From Curtobacterium sp. ER1/6 (GTDB lineage: Bacteria > Actinomycetota > Actinomycetes > Actinomycetales > Microbacteriaceae): a DNA stretch of 64,000 nucleotides. The notes under the pieces are model-generated. The model made no database searches and was not told where the DNA came from. It saw nothing but the letters and a program-made list of their open reading frames with translations. Location of the stretch: NCBI RefSeq assembly GCF_001742745.1, contig NZ_MJAK01000001.1, positions 620,001 through 684,000 of the forward strand, given 5' to 3'. Positions 31,529 through 39,577 of this stretch are shown piece after piece (the first letter of the stretch is position 1; each line of letters begins with the position of its first letter). The position numbers were made by a program, and so were the translations under genes.

Positions 31529-31545
31529 GTGTGGGATGTCCACAC
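31529..31545 (+). promoter_or_regulatory. GTGTGG-N5-CCACAC dyad, candidate FasR site
   Basis: A perfect 6-bp-arm dyad, 34 bases upstream of the fabD start. GTGTGG and CCACAC half-sites also occur around 31391-31396 and 31422-31427 beside the larger hairpin. Confidence 0.5.
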
Positions 31546-31579
31546 GGGTGCGGAGCCTGTCGACGGGAAGGATTGACCG

Positions 31580-32533
31580 GTGATCGTCGTCGTCGCGCCC
31601 GGACAGGGCTCCCAGACCCCCGGCTTCCTCGCCCCCTGGCTCGAGGACTCCGCCGTCCGTGACCGCGTCGGAGCGTGGTCCGAGGCGATCGGCGTCGACC
31701 TGGCGCACCACGGCACCGAGTCGGACGCCGACACCATCAAGGACACGGCGCTCGCACAGCCGCTCATCGTCGCCGCCGGCCTCGTGACCGCGGACGCCCT
31801 GCTCGCCGACGGCCGCCGCTCCCTCGTCGGCGGTGTCGCCGGCCACTCGGTCGGCGAGTTCACGGCCGCTGGTGTCGCCGGCGTCCTCGAGCCCACCGAC
31901 GCCGTGTCGCTCGTCGCCGCCCGCGGCCGCGCGATGGCCGACGCCGCGGCGCTCGAGCCGACCTCGATGGCCGCCGTCCTCGGCGGGGACCCCGACGCGG
32001 TCGCCGAGGCCCTCGCGCAGCACGGCCTCGTGCCGGCGAACCACAACGGCGGCGGGCAGACCGTCGTCGCCGGCCCCGCCGACGGCATCGCCGCCCTCGC
32101 CGCCGAGCCGCCCGCGAAGGCGCGGGTGATCCCGCTCGCGGTCGCCGGCGCCTTCCACACGCGCTTCATGGCGCCCGCGGTCGACCGGGTCGCCCCCGTC
32201 GCCGCCGCCACCACCGCGCAGGACCCCACGCTGCCGATCTGGACCAACGCCGACGGCTCCCGCGTGGACGACGGTCGCCGCTTCGTCGACCTCATGGTCC
32301 AGCAGATCGCCAACCCCGTGCACTGGGACGCCGTGATGGAGTCGTTCGCGGCCGCCGGCGTCACCGGCATCATCGAGCTCGCGCCGGCCGGCGCCCTCGT
32401 CGGCCTCGCCAAGCGCGGCCTGCGCGGGACGCCCTCCGTCGCCATCAAGACCCCCGACGACCTGCCCGCAGCGATCGAGCTGCTGCAGCGCGACAGCGAG
32501 ACCGCAGGCCAGGAAGCAGACGCACCCGCATGA
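31580..32533 (+). CDS. fabD: Malonyl-CoA:ACP transacylase
   Basis: 317 aa from GTG 31580 with GGGAAGGAT upstream. Hydrolase-fold acyltransferase: APGQGSQTPGF at the N-terminus, nucleophile Ser90 in GHSVGEF, His193 in AGAFHTRFM, and the arginine/glutamine oxyanion elements. It moves malonyl groups from CoA to ACP, the first committed step of fatty-acid elongation. The stop overlaps fabH by ATGA. Many actinobacteria keep this fabD-fabH-acpP-fabF order; here it is intact and all four proteins have their catalytic residues. Confidence 0.95.
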   Translation: MIVVVAPGQGSQTPGFLAPWLEDSAVRDRVGAWSEAIGVDLAHHGTESDADTIKDTALAQPLIVAAGLVTADALLADGRRSLVGGVAGHSVGEFTAAGVAGVLEPTDAVSLVAARGRAMADAAALEPTSMAAVLGGDPDAVAEALAQHGLVPANHNGGGQTVVAGPADGIAALAAEPPAKARVIPLAVAGAFHTRFMAPAVDRVAPVAAATTAQDPTLPIWTNADGSRVDDGRRFVDLMVQQIANPVHWDAVMESFAAAGVTGIIELAPAGALVGLAKRGLRGTPSVAIKTPDDLPAAIELLQRDSETAGQEADAPA

Positions 32534-33585
32534 CCGACAGCACCACCCCGACCACCGCAGCCGACGGGGCGGCCACGAGCCGCGCCTCCCGGCCGATGCT
32601 CCAGCAGCGTCGCGGCCACGAGTTCACCCGCATCCTGGCGTTCGGCGCCGCCCGCGGCGAGAACGTCGTGCCGAACGACGACCTCGTCGGGCCGATCGAC
32701 TCGTCCGACGAGTGGATCCGGCAGCGGACCGGCATCGTCACGCGCAAGCGCGCCGGCGCCGACGTCGAGGCCGTCGACCTCGCCGAGGCCGCCGCGCGCG
32801 AGGCGATCGAGAAGGCCGGCATCACGCCCGACCAGATCGGCGTCGTCCTCGTCAGCACCGTGACCCACACGGTCGCGACGCCGTCGATGGCCTCGCTCCT
32901 GGCCGAGCGGATCGGCGCGACGCCCGCCGCCGCGTACGACGTCAGCGCCGCGTGCGCCGGCTACGCCTACGGCATCGCCCAGGCCGACTCGTTCATCAAG
33001 TCCGGGCTCGCCGACCACGTGCTGGTCGTCGGCGCCGAGAAGCTGAGCGACGTCGTCGACCCCACCGACCGGTCGATCTCGTTCCTGCTCGGCGACGGTG
33101 CAGGTGCCGCGGTGGTCGGCCCGAGCGACTTCCCGGGCATCGCCCCGACGATCTGGGGCTCGGACGGCTCGAAGTGGGACGCGATCGGCATGACCGCGAC
33201 CTACAACGAGTGGGCGGCCGGCGCCCCGCGCCCCACCATGCGCCAGGCCGGCCAGACGGTCTTCCGCTGGGCGGTGTGGGAGATGGTGAAGGTCGCCCGG
33301 GAGGCCCTGGAGACCGCGGGCGTCCGTCCGGAGGACCTCGCCGCCTTCGTGCCGCACCAGGCGAACATCCGCATCATCGACGAGTTCGCCAAGCAGCTCG
33401 GCCTCCCCGACACGGTGACGATCGCCCGCGACATCACCACGACGGGCAACACGTCCGCCGCGAGCATCCCGCTCGCCACGCACCGGCTGCTCGAGGAGCA
33501 CCCGGAGCTGTCCGGCGGCCTCGCGCTGCAGATCGGCTTCGGCGCCGGTCTCGTCTTCGGCGCGCAGGTCGTCGTCCTCCCCTAG
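32530..33585 (+). CDS. fabH: Beta-ketoacyl-ACP synthase III
   Basis: 351 aa; ATG 32530 overlaps the fabD stop. Catalytic triad: Cys142 (SAACAGYAYG), His276 (VPHQANIR) and Asn307 (TTTGNTSAAS). A polar N-terminal extension of about 25 residues precedes the thiolase fold. It condenses a primer acyl-CoA with malonyl-ACP; in this phylum branched primers are preferred, giving iso/anteiso fatty acids, but specificity is not evident from sequence. Downstream, acpP begins 84 bases later with its own probable promoter. Confidence 0.95.
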   Translation: MTDSTTPTTAADGAATSRASRPMLQQRRGHEFTRILAFGAARGENVVPNDDLVGPIDSSDEWIRQRTGIVTRKRAGADVEAVDLAEAAAREAIEKAGITPDQIGVVLVSTVTHTVATPSMASLLAERIGATPAAAYDVSAACAGYAYGIAQADSFIKSGLADHVLVVGAEKLSDVVDPTDRSISFLLGDGAGAAVVGPSDFPGIAPTIWGSDGSKWDAIGMTATYNEWAAGAPRPTMRQAGQTVFRWAVWEMVKVAREALETAGVRPEDLAAFVPHQANIRIIDEFAKQLGLPDTVTIARDITTTGNTSAASIPLATHRLLEEHPELSGGLALQIGFGAGLVFGAQVVVLP

Positions 33586-33623
33586 TCCCCCGCGCCTTCC
33601 GGGCGCGGGCGGTGCCCGTGCCC

Positions 33624-33629
33624 TAGGCT
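33624..33629 (+). promoter_or_regulatory. Internal -10 box for acpP
   Basis: TAGGCT, 40 bases before the acpP ATG, fits an actinobacterial -10 element and would allow extra acpP transcription. AAGGAG (33657-33662) is a strong ribosome-binding site for the same gene. Confidence 0.45.
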
Positions 33630-33669
33630 GGTCCACGGTCAAACGACACCCCCCTCAAGGAGAACACCC

Positions 33670-33918
33670 ATGGCCCTGTCCAACGAAGAAGTCCTCGCCG
33701 GCCTGGCCGAGCTGATCAACGACGAGACCGGCATCGCGACCGACACCGTCGCCGCCGACAAGTCGTTCACCGACGACCTCGACATCGACTCCATCTCGAT
33801 GATGACCATCGTCGTGAACGCCGAGGAGAAGTTCGACGTGAAGATCCCGGACGAAGAGGTCAAGAACCTCAAGACCGTGGGCGACGCCGTCGACTACATC
33901 ACCAAGGCCCAGGCCTGA
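33670..33918 (+). CDS. acpP: Acyl carrier protein of fatty-acid synthesis
   Basis: 82 aa, highly acidic. The phosphopantetheine attachment site is Ser41 in DDLDIDSISMM, with Ile in place of the common Leu after Ser. Helices II and III (ISMMTIVVNAEEKFDVKIPDEE) are standard. It is distinct from the carrier protein at 21488, whose site reads GLTSH. A strong AAGGAG site, an internal promoter and a following hairpin all suit high expression. It carries growing acyl chains between FabD, FabH and FabF. Confidence 0.97.
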   Translation: MALSNEEVLAGLAELINDETGIATDTVAADKSFTDDLDIDSISMMTIVVNAEEKFDVKIPDEEVKNLKTVGDAVDYITKAQA

Positions 33919-33930
33919 CGCGAGCTTCCT

Positions 33931-33970
33931 GAGCGCCGCGGCCGCGGACACCCCGCGGTCCGCGGCGCTC
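33931..33970 (+). terminator. Strong GC hairpin between acpP and fabF
   Basis: GAGCGCCGCGG at the left end pairs with CCGCGGCGCTC at the right, with further CCGCGG pairing inside. It could reduce read-through into fabF or stabilise the acpP message; fabF has no separate promoter that I can identify. Confidence 0.6.
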
Positions 33971-34070
33971 GTCTCGTTCACCCCAGCGGTCGCGCGCCGA
34001 CCCGCGCTCGACCGAACGGACGGGCGTCCACCGGCGCCCGGCCAGTCCACACGAAAGAACACGTCGTTCC

Positions 34071-35315
34071 ATGACCAACAAGACCGTCGTCGTCACCGGG
34101 ATCGGTGCGATCACACCCCTCGCCGCGACCGCCCCGGAGACGTGGGAGGCGCTGCTCGCCGGGAAGTCCGGCATCACCCGCATCGAGGACGAGCGCTACG
34201 CCGACCTCGAGATCCCCGTCGAGTTCGCCGGCCAGGCGCGCCGCTTCCTCACCGACCAGCTGACGCGCCCCGAGTCGAAGCGTCTCGACCCCTCGTCGCA
34301 GCTCTCGCTCGTCGCCGCGCGTGAGGCGTGGGCCGACGCGGGCATCGACCCCGAGACCGTCGTCCCCGAGCGTCTCATCGTCGACTGGGCGACCGGCATC
34401 GGCGGCGTCAACACGTTGCTCGACGCCTGGGACACCCTCCGCGAGAAGGGCCCGCGCCGCGTCCTGCCGATGACGGTCCCGATGCTCATGGCGAACGGCC
34501 CCGCCGCCGCCATCGAGATGGAGTTCGGCGCCCGTGGCGGTGCCCGCACGTACCTCTCCGCCTGTGCCTCGTCCACCGAGTCGCTGGCGGAGGCCTACCG
34601 CCACGTCGCGAACGGCGAGGCGGACATCGTCATCGCCGGTGGCGCTGAGGCCGCGCTGCACCCGCTGCCCCTCGCCGCGTTCGCGTCCATGCAGGCGCTC
34701 TCGCGTCGCAACGACTCCCCCGAGACCGCCTCGCGTCCGTACGACGTGACGCGTGACGGCTTCGTCCTCGGCGACGGCGCCGCGGCGCTCATCCTGGAGT
34801 CGAAGGAGCACGCCGAGGCGCGCGGCGCGAAGATCTACGCCGAGGTCGCCGGGTCCGGCATCACCTCGGACGCGTTCCACATCACCGCTCCGGACCCGGA
34901 GGGCAGCGCCGCCGCCCGTGCGGTGATCACGGCCCTCGAGCACGCCGGTGCCGCCCGCGAGGACGTCATCCACGTCAACGCGCACGCCACGTCGACCCCG
35001 GTCGGTGACGTCGCGGAGTACCACGCGATGCGCCGGGTCTTCGGCGACCACCTCGACGACATCGTCGTGTCAGCCACGAAGGCGTCGACCGGGCACCTGC
35101 TCGGTGGCGCCGGCGCGATCGAGGCCGTGTTCACCGTCCTCGCCCTGCACGAGCGCGTCGCCCCGCCGACGATCAACCTCACGCAGCAGGACCCGGAGAT
35201 CGTCATGGACGTCGCGACCGCGCCGCGCGAGCTGCCCGCGGGCGACCTGCTCGCCGTGAGCAACTCGTTCGGCTTCGGCGGACACAACGCCGTGGTGGCG
35301 TTCCGCACGGCCTGA
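34071..35315 (+). CDS. fabF: Beta-ketoacyl-ACP synthase II
   Basis: 414 aa. Thiolase-fold elongating condensing enzyme with the Cys-His-His triad: Cys165 (LSACASSTES), His305 (NAHATSTPVGD) and His342 (KASTGHLLGGAG), plus Lys337. SNSFGFGGHNAVVAF at the end is the typical terminal glycine-rich motif. It elongates acyl-ACP with malonyl-ACP. Last gene of the cluster; GAAAG upstream is a weak ribosome-binding site. The hairpin 31 bases after the stop ends the transcription unit. Confidence 0.95.
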   Translation: MTNKTVVVTGIGAITPLAATAPETWEALLAGKSGITRIEDERYADLEIPVEFAGQARRFLTDQLTRPESKRLDPSSQLSLVAAREAWADAGIDPETVVPERLIVDWATGIGGVNTLLDAWDTLREKGPRRVLPMTVPMLMANGPAAAIEMEFGARGGARTYLSACASSTESLAEAYRHVANGEADIVIAGGAEAALHPLPLAAFASMQALSRRNDSPETASRPYDVTRDGFVLGDGAAALILESKEHAEARGAKIYAEVAGSGITSDAFHITAPDPEGSAAARAVITALEHAGAAREDVIHVNAHATSTPVGDVAEYHAMRRVFGDHLDDIVVSATKASTGHLLGGAGAIEAVFTVLALHERVAPPTINLTQQDPEIVMDVATAPRELPAGDLLAVSNSFGFGGHNAVVAFRTA

Positions 35316-35345
35316 GCACGTCCGCGGTCCGTCCGCGACGGCCGG

Positions 35346-35377
35346 GAGGCCCGTCCTGCGTCCGCAGGGCGGGCCTC
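35346..35377 (+). terminator. fabF terminator hairpin
   Basis: GAGGCCCGTCCTGCG and CGCAGGGCGGGCCTC form a long stem around TC. It is 31 bases past the fabF stop, has no T-tract, and its GGGAGG edge resembles the dispersed repeat but the body is different. Confidence 0.8.
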
Positions 35378-35505
35378 GGTCGTCCCATGGCGGGCTCAGG
35401 CGGGGAGGGGACGCCCGAGTCTCGCCGTGTGCGACACCGCTCGTGCTGCTGCGCCCGAGGAGTGTCGCGCAGACCGAGTCTCGCGGCGGCACCGCGGACG
35501 GCGGG

Positions 35506-36006
35506 TCAGCCGACGCGGTGGAGCCAGACGACGGGGTTGCCCTCGGCGGCGTGGCGGAACGGCTCGAGCTCGTCGTCCCACGCCTGGCCGAGCGCGAGCC
35601 GGAGCTCACGATGCAGTTCGAGGGCGTTGCTGCCCGCGACCTCCATCGCGTAGCGGACCCGGTCCTCGGGCACGACCATGTTGCCGGACACGTCCGTCTG
35701 CGCGAAGAACACGCCGAGGTCCGGTGTGTGCATCCAGCGCCCGCCGTCGGAGCCCTCGGTGGGTTCCTCGGTCACCTCGTACCGGAGGTGCTCCCACCCG
35801 CGCAGGGCAGAGGCGATCGCCGCACCGGTACCGACCGTCCCCGTCCAGGTGAACTCGGTCCGACGGGAACCGTCGAGCGCCGGCTGGTCGAGCCACGAGA
35901 AGTTCACGGCACGGCTCATCGCGCGACCGGCCGCCCATTCGACGTGCGGGCAGAGCGCGCGTGGTGAGGAGTGCACGTAGAGCACTCCTGTCGTCGTTCC
36001 GTTCAC
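35506..36006 (-). CDS. DUF3145 family protein
   Basis: 166 aa from GTG 36006, preceded by GGAGGAATC. The sequence matches the actinobacterial DUF3145 family: GVLYVHSSPRALCPHVEWA (7-25), WLDQPALDGSRRTEFTWTG, ALRGWEHLRYEVTEEPTEG and RWMHTPDLGVFFAQTDVSG, ending GNPVVWLHRVG. No function is established, but the gene is nearly always next to the fatty-acid synthesis cluster, as here (convergent with fabF), and the conserved His, Trp and Cys residues suggest a ligand site. Cytoplasmic. ATAATG upstream on the minus strand is a good -10 candidate. Confidence 0.9.
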   Translation of the reverse strand: MNGTTTGVLYVHSSPRALCPHVEWAAGRAMSRAVNFSWLDQPALDGSRRTEFTWTGTVGTGAAIASALRGWEHLRYEVTEEPTEGSDGGRWMHTPDLGVFFAQTDVSGNMVVPEDRVRYAMEVAGSNALELHRELRLALGQAWDDELEPFRHAAEGNPVVWLHRVG

Positions 36007-36180
36007 GATTCCTCCGCTTCGTCAGGTGCGACTTCCCCATCGACCTGTGGTGCGGAGTCCCGGTACGGAACTTCGGTATCTGATTGTGATGTCCTCGCGG
36101 ACACGCCCATTATGCAGCGTCCGGGCTGGGAGCGCCACACCCGGGCGACGCGTGGGAGGGCCGGATCAGTGCGGGACCGG

Positions 36181-37032
36181 TCAGTGCAGGACGGCGCCGG
36201 ACGCGTCGACGGGGTGCCGCTCCCCCGCGGTGAGTGCCACCGGCATGCGGTTCTCCTCGGGCGGGACGGGGCAGGCGTACTGGTACGAGAAGGCGCAGGG
36301 CGGCAGGACGAGGCGCTCCCAGTCGAGCGTCACGTCGTACCGACCGGAGTCGGCGGGCCGATCGGGCTGCGCAGACTGATCGGGCTGCTCTGGGTCGTCG
36401 AGGTACAGGAAGCGTCCCATCGAGTACGAGCTCCCGGCGTCGTCCTCGGTCAGCGTGCTCGTCGTGTCCTGCACGATGAGCTGCAGCCGGCGTCGGCCGT
36501 GGAACGGCGCAGACCGGACCGCCGTCATGCGCACCGTGGCTCCGTCGATCGTGGTCTCGATCGTGCCCGCGACCGGCAGCGGGTCGCCGGCGGCGTCGGT
36601 GAGGTGACCGGGTGCCTCCCGGTCGGACCAGGGTTCGTACCGGCCGCGCGTGACCCAGCCGCCAGGCCGGGGCGCGAAGCGGTCGATGCGGGCGAAGCGG
36701 GCGACCGCGTCGGAGGCGGGGTCCCAGACCCGCAGGGTGGTGCCGTGCACCGTCCCGGCGAGGCCGTCGCGGAACACGACCGTCGACGGCACCACCGCGG
36801 TGTCACCGGCGACGAGGACCGTCCCGTCCACCGGGTCCCCGTCGACGACGACGCCGTCGTCGATCGCGGCCGTCACGGCGAGGCCACCGACCGCCGGGGC
36901 CCAGGTCCCGGCGACCGGCCACACCGGCTGCGGTCGGTCGACCGCCTGCGCGTTGACGAGCGCGAGGGGTCCGCGAGCGCTGCGGGCCCAGGCGTCCCGG
37001 GCGGCGACGTGGTCGCCGAGGGTCTCGGTCAC
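36181..37032 (-). CDS. DUF1684 domain protein
   Basis: 283 aa from GTG 37032, which overlaps the upstream stop by four bases. The C-terminal block LPPCAFSYQYACPVPPEENRMPVALTAGE is the DUF1684 signature (N/L-P-P-C-A-F ... C-P-x-P-x-x-x-N-x-L/M-P), with two Cys. Members are about 270-300 residues, mostly beta, of unknown role, widespread in actinobacteria and some marine bacteria. An internal low-complexity stretch (DDPEQPDQSAQPDRPADSG) is an insertion loop. Cotranslated with the AI-2E family membrane protein upstream, the only functional clue visible. Confidence 0.9.
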   Translation of the reverse strand: MTETLGDHVAARDAWARSARGPLALVNAQAVDRPQPVWPVAGTWAPAVGGLAVTAAIDDGVVVDGDPVDGTVLVAGDTAVVPSTVVFRDGLAGTVHGTTLRVWDPASDAVARFARIDRFAPRPGGWVTRGRYEPWSDREAPGHLTDAAGDPLPVAGTIETTIDGATVRMTAVRSAPFHGRRRLQLIVQDTTSTLTEDDAGSSYSMGRFLYLDDPEQPDQSAQPDRPADSGRYDVTLDWERLVLPPCAFSYQYACPVPPEENRMPVALTAGERHPVDASGAVLH

Positions 37033-38177
37033 GCCTGCTCCTGTCGGGGGTAGATGACCTTCTGCACGATGATGATCGCCGAGGCGGCTGCCGGCACCGC
37101 GACGAGGGCGCCGAGCACGCCGCCGATCGTCCCGCCCGCGACGGCCGCGATCACCACGAGGGCTCCGGGCACCTGCACGGCGCGTGACATGATGCGCGGG
37201 GAGATGACGTACGCCTCGACCTGCATGTACACGAGGTAGTAGATCGCAGCGGCCAGCGCCGTGGCCGGCGAGGCGAACAGGCAGAGCAGCGAGATGACGG
37301 CTGCTGCGGCCACCGTGCCGACGAGCGGGATGAGCGAGCCGAGGAACGCGAAGGTCGCCAGCAGCACCGGCAGCGGCGCGCCGATGACGAGCAGGAAGAC
37401 CAGGCTGAGGATGCCGTTGATGAGCGCCTGGCTGATCTGCCCGACGACGTAGCGGCCCACGGCCTGGGTGATCTGCTCGCTGACGTCGACGAAGTTCTGC
37501 CGGCGCGACGCCGGGACGAAGCGGTAGGTCATCGACTTCAGGCCGCGCATCGACGCCAGGAAGTACAGCATCAGGATGATGACGATGACGGCGCCGGTCA
37601 GACCGGACAGGATGCCGCTGCCCACCGCCAGGATGCCGCCGCCGAGGCTGAGCAGGTTGCCCGGGTCCTCGACGAAGGACTGCAGCGACTCCAGGGAGTG
37701 GTTGATGTCGAACGACCCGGCGAACTGCCGCGACAGGTCCTGCACCCAGTCCTGCCGCGAGATGTCCTGCACGATCTCGGGGAAGTTCTGGATCAGGTTC
37801 GTCGCCTGCTGGATGAGGATCGGCACCACCGCGAACACCACGCCCGCGAACGCCGCCAGGACGCCGACGACGACGATCGTGATCGCCGACCAGCGCGGGA
37901 TGAAGCGCTCGAGGAACGAGACGAGCGGGTCGATGCCGAGCGAGAGGAACAGTGCGACGCCGATGTAGACCAGCACCGTGCTGAGCTGGTGCACGATCGA
38001 GCCCGCGACCAGGGCGATGAGCACGCCGAGGGCGCCCATGAAGCCGATCCGGAAGGCGTTGACGCGCACGCCGGTGCCCGCCGACGTCGTCTCGAACACC
38101 ACGTTCGGTGTCGGGCTGTGGTCGTCCGGGGCCGGGCCTTGCGCGGCCGGGGCGTTCCGTTTCCTGGGCAGGTGCAC
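37029..38177 (-). CDS. AI-2E family (TqsA/YdiK-type) membrane protein
   Basis: 382 aa from GTG 38177. Eight predicted membrane spans are grouped as in the AI-2E transporter family: two early hairpins, a long periplasmic-side amphipathic region (about 118-175, with FPEIVQDISRQDWVQDL), then IVIILMLYFLASMRG and a C-terminal cluster ending QVPGALVVIAAVAGGTIGG. Family members export autoinducer-2-like signals, Na+/H+ or unidentified solutes; real substrates are mostly unknown. It starts directly against a tRNA gene and overlaps the DUF1684 gene at its 3' end. Confidence 0.88.
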   Translation of the reverse strand: MHLPRKRNAPAAQGPAPDDHSPTPNVVFETTSAGTGVRVNAFRIGFMGALGVLIALVAGSIVHQLSTVLVYIGVALFLSLGIDPLVSFLERFIPRWSAITIVVVGVLAAFAGVVFAVVPILIQQATNLIQNFPEIVQDISRQDWVQDLSRQFAGSFDINHSLESLQSFVEDPGNLLSLGGGILAVGSGILSGLTGAVIVIILMLYFLASMRGLKSMTYRFVPASRRQNFVDVSEQITQAVGRYVVGQISQALINGILSLVFLLVIGAPLPVLLATFAFLGSLIPLVGTVAAAAVISLLCLFASPATALAAAIYYLVYMQVEAYVISPRIMSRAVQVPGALVVIAAVAGGTIGGVLGALVAVPAAASAIIIVQKVIYPRQEQA

Positions 38178-38178
38178 G

Positions 38179-38252
38179 TAGGGCGGGCGGGACTTGAACC
38201 CGCGATCGTTCGGTTATGAGCCGAGTGCCTTGACCAGCTTGGCTACCGCCCC
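38179..38252 (-). tRNA. tRNA with CAU anticodon (Met or lysidine-type Ile)
   Basis: 74-nt cloverleaf on the minus strand: acceptor GGGGCGG with CCGCCCT, D arm GCCAAGCTGGTCAAGGC, anticodon loop CTCATAA, T arm GCGGGTTCAAGTCCCGC. The anticodon is CAU. One C-A mismatch closes the anticodon stem. It lacks initiator features, so it is elongator Met or Ile2; sequence alone does not settle which. Confidence 0.9.
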
Positions 38253-38265
38253 TCGCCGGCGACCC

Positions 38266-39486
38266 TCAGGCCACCGGCTCCCCACGATACAGCGCCTCGA
38301 ACGTCGCGAGCGTGCGGTTGATGTCGTGCGCCTCGATCATCGTCAGGCTGCGCGCGCGCATCGCCTCGTACTCCTCGTCCGGAGCGGTCAGCACCTGCGT
38401 CAGCTTCGCGGCGAGGTCGTGCACGTCGCCCGGACGGAACAGGTAGCCGTTGCCGTCGATCAGGTGCGGCAGTGCCATCGAGTCCGCGGCGACGACGGGG
38501 AGCCCGGACGCCATCGCCTCGAGCGACGAGATGCTCTGCAGCTCGGCCGTCGACGGCATCGCGAAGACGGTGCCGTTCGTCAGCGCCCGACGCTTCTCCT
38601 CGTCGGAGACGAACCCGGCGAACCGCACGCGGTCCTCCAGCCCGAGCTCGCGCACCAGGGCGGTCAGCTTCGGGATCATCTCGCCGCCGCCGACGATCGT
38701 CACCGTCGCGTGCAGCTCGGCCGGCAGCAGCGGCAGCGCCCGGATCAGCACGTCGAGGTTCTTCTCCGGGGCGACCCGGCCGACGAAGACGATGTCGTTG
38801 CCCGCCGGACGCCCGCTCCGCGCGGTGTACCGGGTGGCGTCGATGCCGCACGAGATCGCGAGCACCTGCTGCCCGGCGATCGCGTCGCGGAGGTAGTCGG
38901 CCGCGAGCACCGTCGGCGCGGTGACCGCGTCGGCGAGCCGGTAGGTCTTCGCGGCGTCCCGCCAGGCGATGTTCAGCGCGACGGGCAGCGTGCGCGGCCC
39001 GAACGGCATGTAGTCGAGCAGGTTCTCCGGCATGAAGTGGTTCGTGCCGATGATCCGGATGCCCCGGGCGTGCGCCTCCTGCACGATGCCGCGACCGACG
39101 AGGAGGTGCGACTGGATGTGGACGACGTCGGGCCGCACCGCGTCGAGGATCGGTGCGGTCCGGGGGCGGATCGTCCACGGCCACACGAAGCGGAACCAGG
39201 CGTGCCACGGCCACTTGTGCGACCTCAGCCGGTGCACGGTGAGCGTGACGCCGCGGTGCTCCTCGTCGAAGCTGCCGTGGTGCGGGGTCGGCGACGGGGC
39301 GACGACGTGCACCTCGTGCCCGCGTTCGGCGAGACCGACGGCCAGCTGCTCGGCGAAGGTCGCCGCGCCGTTCACGTCGGGCGGGAAGGTGTCCGCCGCG
39401 ATGAGGACGCGGAGCGGTCGGGTTCCGCCGGTCGCACCCGTCGCGTGGGCGGTGGCGGTGGTGGCGTCCTCTGACACGGCTGGCAT
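38266..39486 (-). CDS. Glycosyltransferase family 4 protein
   Basis: 406 aa from ATG 39486. GT-B fold glycosyltransferase: N-terminal LIAADTFPPDVNGAATFAEQ (29-48) is the usual G-G-rich donor entry strand, IIGTNHFMPENLL and VTAPTVLAADYLRD follow, and the C-terminal domain carries the E-x7-E donor site in SISSLEAMASGLPVVAADS. It probably transfers mannose or a related sugar from a nucleotide donor to a lipid or glycan; PimB/MgtA-like enzymes have this pattern. A 23-residue polar N-terminal tail is present. Cytoplasmic or membrane-peripheral. 119 bases separate it from the DMT transporter gene upstream. Confidence 0.85.
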   Translation of the reverse strand: MPAVSEDATTATAHATGATGGTRPLRVLIAADTFPPDVNGAATFAEQLAVGLAERGHEVHVVAPSPTPHHGSFDEEHRGVTLTVHRLRSHKWPWHAWFRFVWPWTIRPRTAPILDAVRPDVVHIQSHLLVGRGIVQEAHARGIRIIGTNHFMPENLLDYMPFGPRTLPVALNIAWRDAAKTYRLADAVTAPTVLAADYLRDAIAGQQVLAISCGIDATRYTARSGRPAGNDIVFVGRVAPEKNLDVLIRALPLLPAELHATVTIVGGGEMIPKLTALVRELGLEDRVRFAGFVSDEEKRRALTNGTVFAMPSTAELQSISSLEAMASGLPVVAADSMALPHLIDGNGYLFRPGDVHDLAAKLTQVLTAPDEEYEAMRARSLTMIEAHDINRTLATFEALYRGEPVA

Positions 39487-39577
39487 CGTCCTCTCGTGGG
39501 CGGTTGCTGGTCGGTCCTCGACGGTACCGCACGGTCCCGGCAGGCCGGGTCCGCCCCACGGCGGGTCCCGCGGCCGG

